Shown: positions 25,929 to 33,464 of the stretch, in pieces
Layout: every line of letters begins with the position of its first letter
Numbering within the stretch: the stretch's first letter is position 1
Assembly (NCBI GenBank): GCA_002368175.1
Contig: AP018172.1
Coordinates: forward strand, 7,939,001 to 8,003,000
Direction of reading: 5' to 3'
DNA: 64,000 nt
From: Calothrix sp. NIES-2098
GTDB taxonomy: Bacteria; Cyanobacteriota; Cyanobacteriia; Cyanobacteriales; Nostocaceae
Translations under genes and position numbers: made by a program
Notes under the pieces: generated by a model
Database searches by the model: none
Told to the model about the DNA's origin: nothing
The model's input: the letters and a program-made list of their open reading frames with translations, nothing else

Positions 25929-28109
25929 CTACTTTGTTTCTCCCGCATCTAACCCAGTTGAACTTTGGAATAAAGCATCACATTTGTTTTCAACAACAAT
26001 ACAGAGACTACTGAGTGATTGTTGGTAATTCTCCATGTCTTCTTGCTCCAGAGCAAGTTTGGCAGATGTCTGCAAATCATCGATTGCTTTGGTACGATTT
26101 GCTTCGGAATTTTGACCGCCATACTGCGAAAGCTCGTAGTGAATCATACCTCGTTTGAGGTAGACCTTGCTAAGTTTAGAATTGATGCTTAATGCTTGGT
26201 CAAAGTCAGCGATCGCTTTGTTGTACTCTTGAATGTAACTGCTGCTGTATTGGGCTATTTGCGAATGGACAATACCCCGTTGGTAGTAAGCTTCGGCTTT
26301 CGAGGCATTCAGGCCAATTGCTTGCGTAAAATCGCTGAGTGCTAGCTGATAATCTTGTTGCGAGTCGCCGCTATATTTAGCAATTTGGGAACGGACAACA
26401 CCTCTTCTAATGTAAGCTTCAACTTCTTTACTATTGAGGCGTAGTGCATTATTAAAATCGGCGATCGCTAAGGTATACTCCCGATCGGGATCGTTGCTGT
26501 ATTCTGCAAGCATGTAGCGAACATTACCCCGATTGACAAAAGCTTTGATTTCGCGCGGATTGATTTGTAGCGCTTCGGTATAGTCTGTCAGCGCTCCTTC
26601 ATAATCTTTCATGTTGTAACGAGCATTACCTCGGTTAACATGAGCTTTGGCGTGATTGGGGTCTTTTTCTAAGGCTTGGTTAAAATTGTCAATGGCGCGC
26701 GCGTAATCTCTGACTTTGTATGCAGCATGACCTTGTTTGTAATAATCAGCAAAGCTCAGATTTTGGTTATTGTTTGCCTGACGAGCCATTAAACTTTGCT
26801 GAGTATAGGCATTTTGGGATACAAAGGAGCTAGTAAAATTCACCTTCATATCCAAATATCCCAATAACCCAAAACCGACCAAGCATAAAGCCACAGGATA
26901 AAACTTCTGCTGCTTCAGTTTTTGATAAAACGGGATTTTTGGGGTATAGGTTGGCTGCCAATTATACGTTGGCAATGGAGCCACTGGCGATTGTGGTCTG
27001 CGGGTGGGTTGATTGTAGCGCTTTTTCGCGGGAATCCGAGGTTTGAGATGTTCTTTAGCGGCGATCGCTTGATGTGAGGGAAAGGGATCGCGTCCACCCA
27101 AGCGTAAAGTCCGTTCGCACCAAGGACATCCCTTGAGGTGAATGTTGTAGTTATGCTGGGGATTGACACTACAAGTAACAAGGCTGTCTTCGGCTTCAGC
27201 TATCGCTGATAACCAAGTTTGAGCGCTAGGCCGCAGATGCGGGTTTTGATGACCATCCTCAAAACAACGCCAAAACAGTTCTTGCAAGTCGGGATGAAGC
27301 GTTTCCCAAGCGGGTGCAATTGGAGTTGGGAGGTAAGGTACTTGCCGTTTTCTACTATAAGTAAAATGACCGGCAGCAATCCGCGATTCGTAGGCTGGTG
27401 GCTCGCCAGATCCTTGGAAAATACCCGAAAATGGGTGAGTGCCTTCCATTAACAGTTGGAATATCAGCACTCCTAACCCAAACAAGTCATGGGTAATTTC
27501 GCGATCGTACTGGGAAAAAATCTTATTTTGGAGTTCTGGCGGGGTAAACTCTGGTTTACCAACTGGGCAACGATAAACAGCATTGCTATCGGGATCGGTA
27601 ACTTGAAAAGAGTCTGTGTCTACCAAAGTTACCAGTGCGGTGTCGCTTACCAGGATATTGGATTCATTGACATCGCCAATACAATATCCACTATTATGCA
27701 AAGCGGCAAAAGCAGCTGCTAAATTGCGTGCTGTGCGCAGTAAGTATTGATAGTTAAATAAAGGACAATGTTGACGGCGGGTTCTGGGGTTGTAAAAGTC
27801 AATGATCGGACGCATCCCCCGAATGCGTGGCATTAAAAAGCCAATAATGCGATCGCTCCCATCTACCGATCGCAACAGATCCTGCGGCCAAGCAATGGAA
27901 ATATGCCCTAAACTTGCTGTCGGATTTTCTGGCGGATTGGCCAGCATCGCTTGGAGTTTGTAAGCATGGGCTACTGTAGGTTTGTGATAAACTTTGGCTA
28001 CCAAATTACTATGAGATGGCACCGCATAAATACAAGCCTCTCCACCACGCCCTAAACTGACGTTAAGGTTGAGAATTTCTTGTTTAGGAAGACAACGTAG
28101 TACCTGCAT
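25929..28109 (-). CDS. Protein kinase-like protein with zinc-ribbon-like motif, membrane segment and TPR repeats (TerY-P/YegI type)
   Basis: A 726-residue protein. Residues 1-~300 form a kinase-like domain: LGRGGEACIYAV (P-loop), NLVAKVYHK (ATP lysine), CIGDVNESNILV (catalytic loop, with D and N kept) and VDTDSF in place of DFG. Near residues 312-331, CSVNPQHNYNIHLKGCPWC could bind zinc. A hydrophobic helix (FYPVALCLVGFGLLGYLDM, ~405-423) is followed by about six TPR units (~450-690). Kinases of this kind pair with PP2C and vWA proteins in the YegL-YegK-YegI/TerY-P triad, which is exactly the gene order here. The targets are unknown. The usual DFG is changed, so activity needs proof. Confidence 0.82.
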   Translation of the reverse strand: MQVLRCLPKQEILNLNVSLGRGGEACIYAVPSHSNLVAKVYHKPTVAHAYKLQAMLANPPENPTASLGHISIAWPQDLLRSVDGSDRIIGFLMPRIRGMRPIIDFYNPRTRRQHCPLFNYQYLLRTARNLAAAFAALHNSGYCIGDVNESNILVSDTALVTLVDTDSFQVTDPDSNAVYRCPVGKPEFTPPELQNKIFSQYDREITHDLFGLGVLIFQLLMEGTHPFSGIFQGSGEPPAYESRIAAGHFTYSRKRQVPYLPTPIAPAWETLHPDLQELFWRCFEDGHQNPHLRPSAQTWLSAIAEAEDSLVTCSVNPQHNYNIHLKGCPWCERTLRLGGRDPFPSHQAIAAKEHLKPRIPAKKRYNQPTRRPQSPVAPLPTYNWQPTYTPKIPFYQKLKQQKFYPVALCLVGFGLLGYLDMKVNFTSSFVSQNAYTQQSLMARQANNNQNLSFADYYKQGHAAYKVRDYARAIDNFNQALEKDPNHAKAHVNRGNARYNMKDYEGALTDYTEALQINPREIKAFVNRGNVRYMLAEYSNDPDREYTLAIADFNNALRLNSKEVEAYIRRGVVRSQIAKYSGDSQQDYQLALSDFTQAIGLNASKAEAYYQRGIVHSQIAQYSSSYIQEYNKAIADFDQALSINSKLSKVYLKRGMIHYELSQYGGQNSEANRTKAIDDLQTSAKLALEQEDMENYQQSLSSLCIVVENKCDALFQSSTGLDAGETK

Positions 28110-28146
28110 GATAAAGTCACTGTAAACAGGGGTTACTGAAAAATGC

Positions 28147-28950
28147 TCAAGCTGACGAATTCGTTGCTGATGGTTGGCTGAGTGCGGCGATAATCAGGGT
28201 TAAATCGTCGTCTGTACGCTGTGTGATTCGCTCCGAGCCTAAGAACTTAACTAATTGTTCTTTAGCTACTGTCTTATCCTGGGTATTCGCTACAAAGTCG
28301 AATAAAGGAAAGAAGAATGGTTTATGCGGTTCACCCACAACCATATTTAACGCCAGCATTTGTAGTCCATCGGTGAGAACGCCAATGTTAACTATGTCTT
28401 CGCGCCATAGTCGCATTTGGGCTGTTTCTAAAGCTCCCGGCGAAGTCAAAAAAGTGGTTTCGTTGATATATTCACCACTATCCGGTATGGTTAATGCCAG
28501 GAGATTACCCATACTATCCTTCGCTACTGCCAAGCCATCGCCAATCTGAGCCACCGCTACCATTTCTGGCGTGGCGACCATCACAATTAAGGTAGTTGCT
28601 AAATCCTGAAGTTGTTTATCGCTAGCAGCGGCTTCATCTTCCACTGCTTTTCTTGCAGCTAGTAGCGCGTCTGTTAAAAGCGATCGCACCATACCATCAT
28701 CAGCTAAGGCGTCGCGCGTCACTTCTTTGATAGATATGTTTTCTATTGCTGTTTCCACAGCAATCATCGCTCCAACTTTTCCTTGGCTAGCTGAACCTGC
28801 ACCATCTGCTGCTGCTGCCACCAACACGTTATCAGACAATAATTGCCAGTGGTGAGCATCCTGACACAGCTGTTTGTTTTTTAAATGGCTTGTACCACAT
28901 ACAGAGGCTGCTACCACCCGCCATTGAGGTATCTGTTTTGATATATTCAT
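28147..28950 (-). CDS. PP2C-type Ser/Thr phosphatase (TerY-P triad)
   Basis: A 267-residue PP2C. It has QLCQDAHHWQLL, VAAAADGAGSASQGKVGAMIAVETA (DGxG metal motif near residue 50), VAQIGDGLAVAK, NIGVLTDGLQMLAL (TDG metal motif) and RTDDDLTLIIAAL at the C-terminus. The aspartates that bind the two metals appear present, so it is probably an active phosphatase that reverses the kinase encoded by the next gene. It lies 37 nt upstream of that gene and 47 nt downstream of the vWA gene, suggesting one operon. Confidence 0.85.
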   Translation of the reverse strand: MNISKQIPQWRVVAASVCGTSHLKNKQLCQDAHHWQLLSDNVLVAAAADGAGSASQGKVGAMIAVETAIENISIKEVTRDALADDGMVRSLLTDALLAARKAVEDEAAASDKQLQDLATTLIVMVATPEMVAVAQIGDGLAVAKDSMGNLLALTIPDSGEYINETTFLTSPGALETAQMRLWREDIVNIGVLTDGLQMLALNMVVGEPHKPFFFPLFDFVANTQDKTVAKEQLVKFLGSERITQRTDDDLTLIIAALSQPSATNSSA

Positions 28951-28997
28951 AAGTTTTCTTTTACAGCTAGCTGTGTTATATCAAGCTGCAACTTTTA

Positions 28998-29672
28998 TTA
29001 AACAGTACCCCAGCCAATAGGTGGTAGTGCTACCTGCTCATCTACTTGAGAGTGAGAAACCGCTGACATACTAGCTGACAACCAAACAAACATCTCAATA
29101 AAATTGAGTCCCTTCAGTTTCAGAGGCGTACGCACAGCTATTTGATTTAAACGTGTCATGTTGGCATTTTCTACACCAACTGTAAAAAATGCAACACGTT
29201 TATTAGCTTCATCACCTTGTAAACGTTTAGTTGCTTGCTCTACCACATGGTCTAGTTCGCCCTGTGGTTCGCCATCGGTAATCATGAACACCCAAGGACG
29301 ATAGTAAGCAATCCCATTGGCACGATATTGAGATTTGCGCTCTTGAATCATGTCCAATGCCTTATGAATACCAGAACCCATTGTGGTTAACCCTTGCGCT
29401 GTCAGGATTGGTGGGTTAAATTGGTCGGCAGTCACAAAGTCTTGTACTACATTGACATTACTGTCAAACGTGACGATTGCTACTTCTACTCGTCTAGCTG
29501 CTAAGGAGTTCTTGACTAATTCATCCTTTAAACTCAACAAGCCCTGATTTAAAGCCTCAATTGCTTCTCCTTGCATAGAACCAGATGTATCTAGTAATAA
29601 TACGCAAGGACAACGCGGCTCTGGGTTTTCAGCAAATTCTACTACTTCATCAAGTCTTAAGGTATCATGCAT
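28998..29672 (-). CDS. von Willebrand factor A domain protein (TerY/YegL-like)
   Basis: A vWA domain with a complete MIDAS: LLLDTSGSMQG (DxSxS), GLTTMGSGIHKAL (Thr) and MITDGEPQG (Asp). It is almost entirely the domain itself, like TerY and YegL, with no signal peptide or membrane segment. It probably acts as a metal-dependent adaptor for the phosphatase/kinase pair encoded downstream. The ATG at 29672 (MHDTLRLDE) is preferred; a TTG at 29699 would add nine residues (MDYNITRKV). It is the first gene of the triad operon, with a 580-bp upstream gap. Confidence 0.84.
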   Translation of the reverse strand: MHDTLRLDEVVEFAENPEPRCPCVLLLDTSGSMQGEAIEALNQGLLSLKDELVKNSLAARRVEVAIVTFDSNVNVVQDFVTADQFNPPILTAQGLTTMGSGIHKALDMIQERKSQYRANGIAYYRPWVFMITDGEPQGELDHVVEQATKRLQGDEANKRVAFFTVGVENANMTRLNQIAVRTPLKLKGLNFIEMFVWLSASMSAVSHSQVDEQVALPPIGWGTV

Positions 29673-29699
29673 AACTTTTCGTGTTATGTTATAATCCAA

Positions 29700-30203
29700 A
29701 GTCTTTTTTCCTTTTACTCAAAGTATATAGTTTCCAGGGTTGCAAAAACTACATTTAAGATATTTTCTGGTAGATTCCTTAACCTTTATTAATAATAATA
29801 TTCTTACTCAATTCTCTACATCTTCAAGAGAATCTTAACTAAGACATAGTTGAGTAAAAGGGAAATTACTTAGGGTTTACATTAACTTTATTAAAGCATC
29901 TACTAAACTTCATAGTTATCGTAAACCCACAATACAATAAATACATACTTCTGCCCGCAGAAAAGTTTAAAGCTTTTGTGTAGAAATCCACAATTTTATA
30001 TGAAAGAAATAAATAGTTCGGACTCAACAGTGTAGCCATCAGAATTATCCTCAGGTAAATATGTCCATTAACAGTCAAAGGCACCCACAAAATACCAGGC
30101 TTCAGTATGCAGTGCAAAATGTAACAAACGAGCTATACTGTGGTGTTTATGGCTTGTGAGATATACGCATATCTTCTAAAAATAATTTGTTTTTAGAGAA
30201 AAA
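29700..30203. other. Divergent intergenic region, no gene seen
   Basis: This ~500-bp AT-rich region lies between the divergent vWA and PatA/PixG-like genes. An 83-codon minus-strand frame (29866-30117) has no ribosome site and a composition unlike protein. I see no strong hairpin. It probably carries the two promoters. Confidence 0.45.
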
Positions 30204-30234
30204 TTGACAATAAAAAATGCCTCATGACCATTAT
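30204..30234 (+). promoter_or_regulatory. Possible promoter of the PatA/PixG-like gene
   Basis: A consensus TTGACA (30204-30209) is followed after 19 nt by CATTAT (30229-30234), 47 nt before the ATG. The spacing is slightly long, and this is only a string match. Confidence 0.3.
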
Positions 30235-30281
30235 TTCAACTTACCTATATCCACGTTGATTTTCCGGAAAACTCCATAAAT

Positions 30282-31682
30282 ATGAATCTTTCTGGCACAT
30301 TCACTAAACTACGTCCTCAGAGTTTGTTAAGTCAGTTATCTAAAAGTTCTGACAGTGTTTGTTTGCGAGCATTTAGTAACTCAGTTTCCTGGACTATTTA
30401 CCTAGAACAGGGCAAAATCGCTTATGCTACTCACTCAATCGAACCCTTCGATCGATTAGAACGCCATTTACGCCGTCTTAGCCAACAAATTCCTTTACTC
30501 AACAGTCAAATTCGCGTTCAATTACGTTTGAGGTTTGAAGTTGACTCCCCAAGCCAATTGCTAGAACACCATAGTAATTTGACTACCGATTCTCCTGAAT
30601 ACCAAGCTATTACTTGGCTAGTGGAACAAGGACATCTGCACTCTACCCAAGCAGCAGTCCTAATTCAAGAATTAGTTAAAGAAGTGATTGAATCATGGCT
30701 GTTAATCAAAGTAGGTAACTTTGAATTCAGCAATTTGCCTGAGAATGCGCCAAAAATTTGCAGGCTAGATGTAGAAAAAATTTTAGAACGTTGCCAAGCA
30801 AGAGTACAGCGTTGGCAAGCTTTTGCGCCTCACATTTCTTCTCCTTATCAGCGTCCTTACCTGTTTATTAATAAATCGATCCAGAATCCAGCTTTTTTAG
30901 ATTTGCAGCCAAATTTAACTAACTGGATGAAAGGTTTTAGCCTACGTCATCTGGCGGTAATTATGAACCAAGATGAAATTCAATTGGTTCAAAACTTATA
31001 CCATTACATTGTTAATGGCGGAATTATTTTACATGAAGCAGATCCACCATTCGATAAATTACCAAAGACATTTGGCGAATTATCTGCCTCTCCTCAATAT
31101 ATTACAGAACCAACTAAACCAGAATTCGTTGATACATTAGTAGAAACAAATACAGATACTGAATCCTCCATAGATATTCCTTTAGACGAGCTAGCCCCTA
31201 TTGAGGAATTGCCATATATTACTTCTCCTTCTCAAGACAATTTGCAGGAATTAACAATACCAAATAGCATAAATTTTGCGCCTGAAAGAGTAACTACTGC
31301 TACGGCTACTGCGAAAAAAACCTACAAAATCATTTCTGTTGATGATAGTCCGACTATTCTCAAAGAAATTAGTCGTTTCTTAGAAGATGAAAATTTTTCT
31401 GTAGTGACTATTGACGATCCATTAAAAGCTGTTATGTCAATTATTAGGCACAAACCAGACTTAATTTTATTGGATCTAAATATGGCAGGCATTGATGGCT
31501 ATGAATTGTGCCGAATTATACGTAATAACTCCATGTTTAAAAATACTCCTATTATATTTGTTACTGCAAATAAAGGGCTTGTAGATAAAGTTAAGGCAAA
31601 TCTTGTCGGAGCTTCTGGATATCTCACCAAACCTTTTACCCGCGCAGAATTACTGAAGCTGGTTTTCATGCATTTGGCTTAA
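30282..31682 (+). CDS. PatA/PixG-family response regulator (PATAN domain plus receiver)
   Basis: A 466-residue protein. The N-terminal ~270 residues are PatA-like: LSGTFTKLRPQSLLSQLSKSSDSVCLRAF, WTIYLEQGKIAYATHS, FDRLERHLRRL. A linker of acidic, low-complexity sequence (~275-340) leads to a C-terminal receiver: KIISVDDSPTILKEIS, LILLDLNMAGIDGYEL (phospho-Asp near residue 400) and GYLTKPFTRAELL (conserved Lys). PatA-type regulators steer heterocyst patterning, phototaxis or type IV pili in cyanobacteria. Because a CheY-like gene follows 43 nt later, this looks like a PixG-PixH or HmpA-HmpB pair, but no CheW, MCP or CheA gene is adjacent. GGAAAA precedes the ATG. Confidence 0.85.
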   Translation: MNLSGTFTKLRPQSLLSQLSKSSDSVCLRAFSNSVSWTIYLEQGKIAYATHSIEPFDRLERHLRRLSQQIPLLNSQIRVQLRLRFEVDSPSQLLEHHSNLTTDSPEYQAITWLVEQGHLHSTQAAVLIQELVKEVIESWLLIKVGNFEFSNLPENAPKICRLDVEKILERCQARVQRWQAFAPHISSPYQRPYLFINKSIQNPAFLDLQPNLTNWMKGFSLRHLAVIMNQDEIQLVQNLYHYIVNGGIILHEADPPFDKLPKTFGELSASPQYITEPTKPEFVDTLVETNTDTESSIDIPLDELAPIEELPYITSPSQDNLQELTIPNSINFAPERVTTATATAKKTYKIISVDDSPTILKEISRFLEDENFSVVTIDDPLKAVMSIIRHKPDLILLDLNMAGIDGYELCRIIRNNSMFKNTPIIFVTANKGLVDKVKANLVGASGYLTKPFTRAELLKLVFMHLA

Positions 31683-31725
31683 TTAACTTAAAATATACTA
31701 ATTTGAATGGCAATTTAGAAGCAAT

Positions 31726-32088
31726 ATGGCTACAGTTTTAGTTGTTGAAGATACTCCTTCACAGTTGGAATTAATTAACAGTTTTCTGAAAGAGAGTGGA
31801 TACACCGTACTGAAAGCTTACGATGCTAAAGATGGTTTATCTCAGGCAGTCAATCACCAACCAGATGTAATTATTACTGATGTCGTAATGCCAGGAATGA
31901 GTGGATTTGAGTTCTGTCGCCAACTGAAGAAAAATTCTGTAACAGAGAAAGTCCCAATTATTATTTGTAGTTCTAAAAATCAAGAAATTGACCGGATTTG
32001 GGGAATGAAACAAGGTGCAGATGTTTATTTAACTAAGCCTTTTACCAAACAACAGTTACTACGTGCTATTGAATCTGTTGTTGGGTAA
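31726..32088 (+). CDS. CheY/PixH-like response regulator
   Basis: A 120-residue single receiver domain: MATVLVVEDTPSQLELI (acidic pair), VIITDVVMPGMSGFEF (phospho-Asp, residue ~52), IIICSSKNQ (Ser/Thr switch) and DVYLTKPFTKQQLL (Lys). No output domain, so it acts by protein-protein contact. It is the partner of the PatA/PixG-like gene upstream and probably shares its transcript. The cognate kinase is not evident; the nearby kinases are on the other strand. Confidence 0.9.
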   Translation: MATVLVVEDTPSQLELINSFLKESGYTVLKAYDAKDGLSQAVNHQPDVIITDVVMPGMSGFEFCRQLKKNSVTEKVPIIICSSKNQEIDRIWGMKQGADVYLTKPFTKQQLLRAIESVVG

Positions 32089-32142
32089 TCTTGGGTATGA
32101 ATCAGGAAGCAGAGGAGAAATAACTAATGACAAATGACAAAT

Positions 32143-33444
32143 CTAACAAACAGCTTGCCGAACCGGAATTTTAATCGTAAACTCAGATCCTATCCCTAGT
32201 GTGGATTGGCAGTAGATTTTACCACCGTGTTTTTGGGTAACAATCTGATAGCTGATAGAAAGACCCAATCCGGTGCCTTTGCCAATGGGTTTGGTAGTGA
32301 AAAATGGCTCAAACAGTTGAGAACTGACGCTTTCTTCAATGCCACAACCGTTATCGGCAATGCTGATAGCAATATCCCGATCTTGTAGGTATTCAGTACG
32401 GATAGAAATTTTACTGGGATTTGCCTGGATATCCTCAAGGCTGCGTTTTCGATCTCGTTCTTCTAAAGCATCAATAGCATTACCAAGAATATTCATGAAT
32501 ACTTGATTAAGTTGACTGGGATAGCATTCCACATGGGGTAGTTGTCCGTAGTCTCGCACAACTTGAATGCCAGGATGTTCTGGGCGGCCTTTGAGACGAT
32601 GTTGTAAGAGCAATAGAGTGCTTTCGATACCTTCATGCAAATCAACTAACTGAGTTCCCGATTCATCCAAACGCGAAAAGTTACGTAACGATAGTACAAG
32701 TTGGCGGATGCGATCGCTTCCTAGTTTCAAAGAATCTACTAGCTTGGGCAAATCTGCTTGCAAATAGTCGATATCTACCTCATCCATCCAGTCTTGAATT
32801 TGGGGGTGGGGTTGCGGATGGTATTGACGATATAAATCCACAAAATTCAGCAAATCCTTGATGTATTCTTTAGCGGGAGCCAGATTAGCATAGATAAAAT
32901 TTACGGGATTGTTGATTTCATGAGCTACACCCGCCATCATTTGCCCAAGTGATGACATTTTTTCGCTTTGCACGAGATGCACTTGTGCCTGCTTGAGATT
33001 ATCTAATGCTTGGGAAAGTTCGGTGGCTTGTTTTTGTAAGGATTTTTGCGAGTCACGTAGTTGCAGGTGTACCCGAATCCGGGCTAGAGCTTCTTCATGT
33101 TGGATCGGCTTAGTAATATAGTCTACTGCACCCAGACTCAGCCCTTTGACCTTATCTACGGAGTCGGAGAGGGCGGTCATAAAAATTACTGGAATATCGC
33201 GGGTAGCGGAGTCAACTTTGAGGCGCTGACAGGTTTCAAAACCATCGATGCCGGGCATCATTACATCCAACAGAATAATATCGGGATGGTAGGACTGGAC
33301 GCGTTGCAGGGCGGCTTCGCCACTTTTAGCGATCGCTACTCGATAACCAATTTCACTCAAAACATCGAACAATACTTGAATGTTGGTAGGGTTATCATCG
33401 ACTACCAAAATAGTTCCTGTTGGGGCTGTGCTGTCAACAGACAT
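32143..33444 (-). CDS. Receiver-histidine kinase (REC-HisKA-HATPase)
   Basis: A 433-residue soluble protein. An N-terminal receiver (TILVVDDNPTNIQVLFDVL, IILLDVMMPGIDG, DYITKPIQHEEAL) occupies residues 1-130. A coiled coil follows, then the H-box GVAHEINNPVNFIYANL near residue 174, N-box QVFMNILGNAIDALEE, G1 ADNGCGIEE and G2 GKGTGLGLSISYQI. It would receive a phosphate on the N-terminal aspartate, probably from the hybrid kinase encoded 20 nt upstream, and in turn autophosphorylate. AGGAG lies about 9 nt before the ATG. Third gene of the binding protein-kinase-kinase operon. Confidence 0.9.
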   Translation of the reverse strand: MSVDSTAPTGTILVVDDNPTNIQVLFDVLSEIGYRVAIAKSGEAALQRVQSYHPDIILLDVMMPGIDGFETCQRLKVDSATRDIPVIFMTALSDSVDKVKGLSLGAVDYITKPIQHEEALARIRVHLQLRDSQKSLQKQATELSQALDNLKQAQVHLVQSEKMSSLGQMMAGVAHEINNPVNFIYANLAPAKEYIKDLLNFVDLYRQYHPQPHPQIQDWMDEVDIDYLQADLPKLVDSLKLGSDRIRQLVLSLRNFSRLDESGTQLVDLHEGIESTLLLLQHRLKGRPEHPGIQVVRDYGQLPHVECYPSQLNQVFMNILGNAIDALEERDRKRSLEDIQANPSKISIRTEYLQDRDIAISIADNGCGIEESVSSQLFEPFFTTKPIGKGTGLGLSISYQIVTQKHGGKIYCQSTLGIGSEFTIKIPVRQAVC

Positions 33445-33464
33445 AGTTGAACTCCTAGAAAAAT

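Noticed and set aside
29866..30117. 83-codon minus-strand frame in the vWA/PatA-like gap
   Set aside because: AT-rich, no ribosome site, composition not protein-like.
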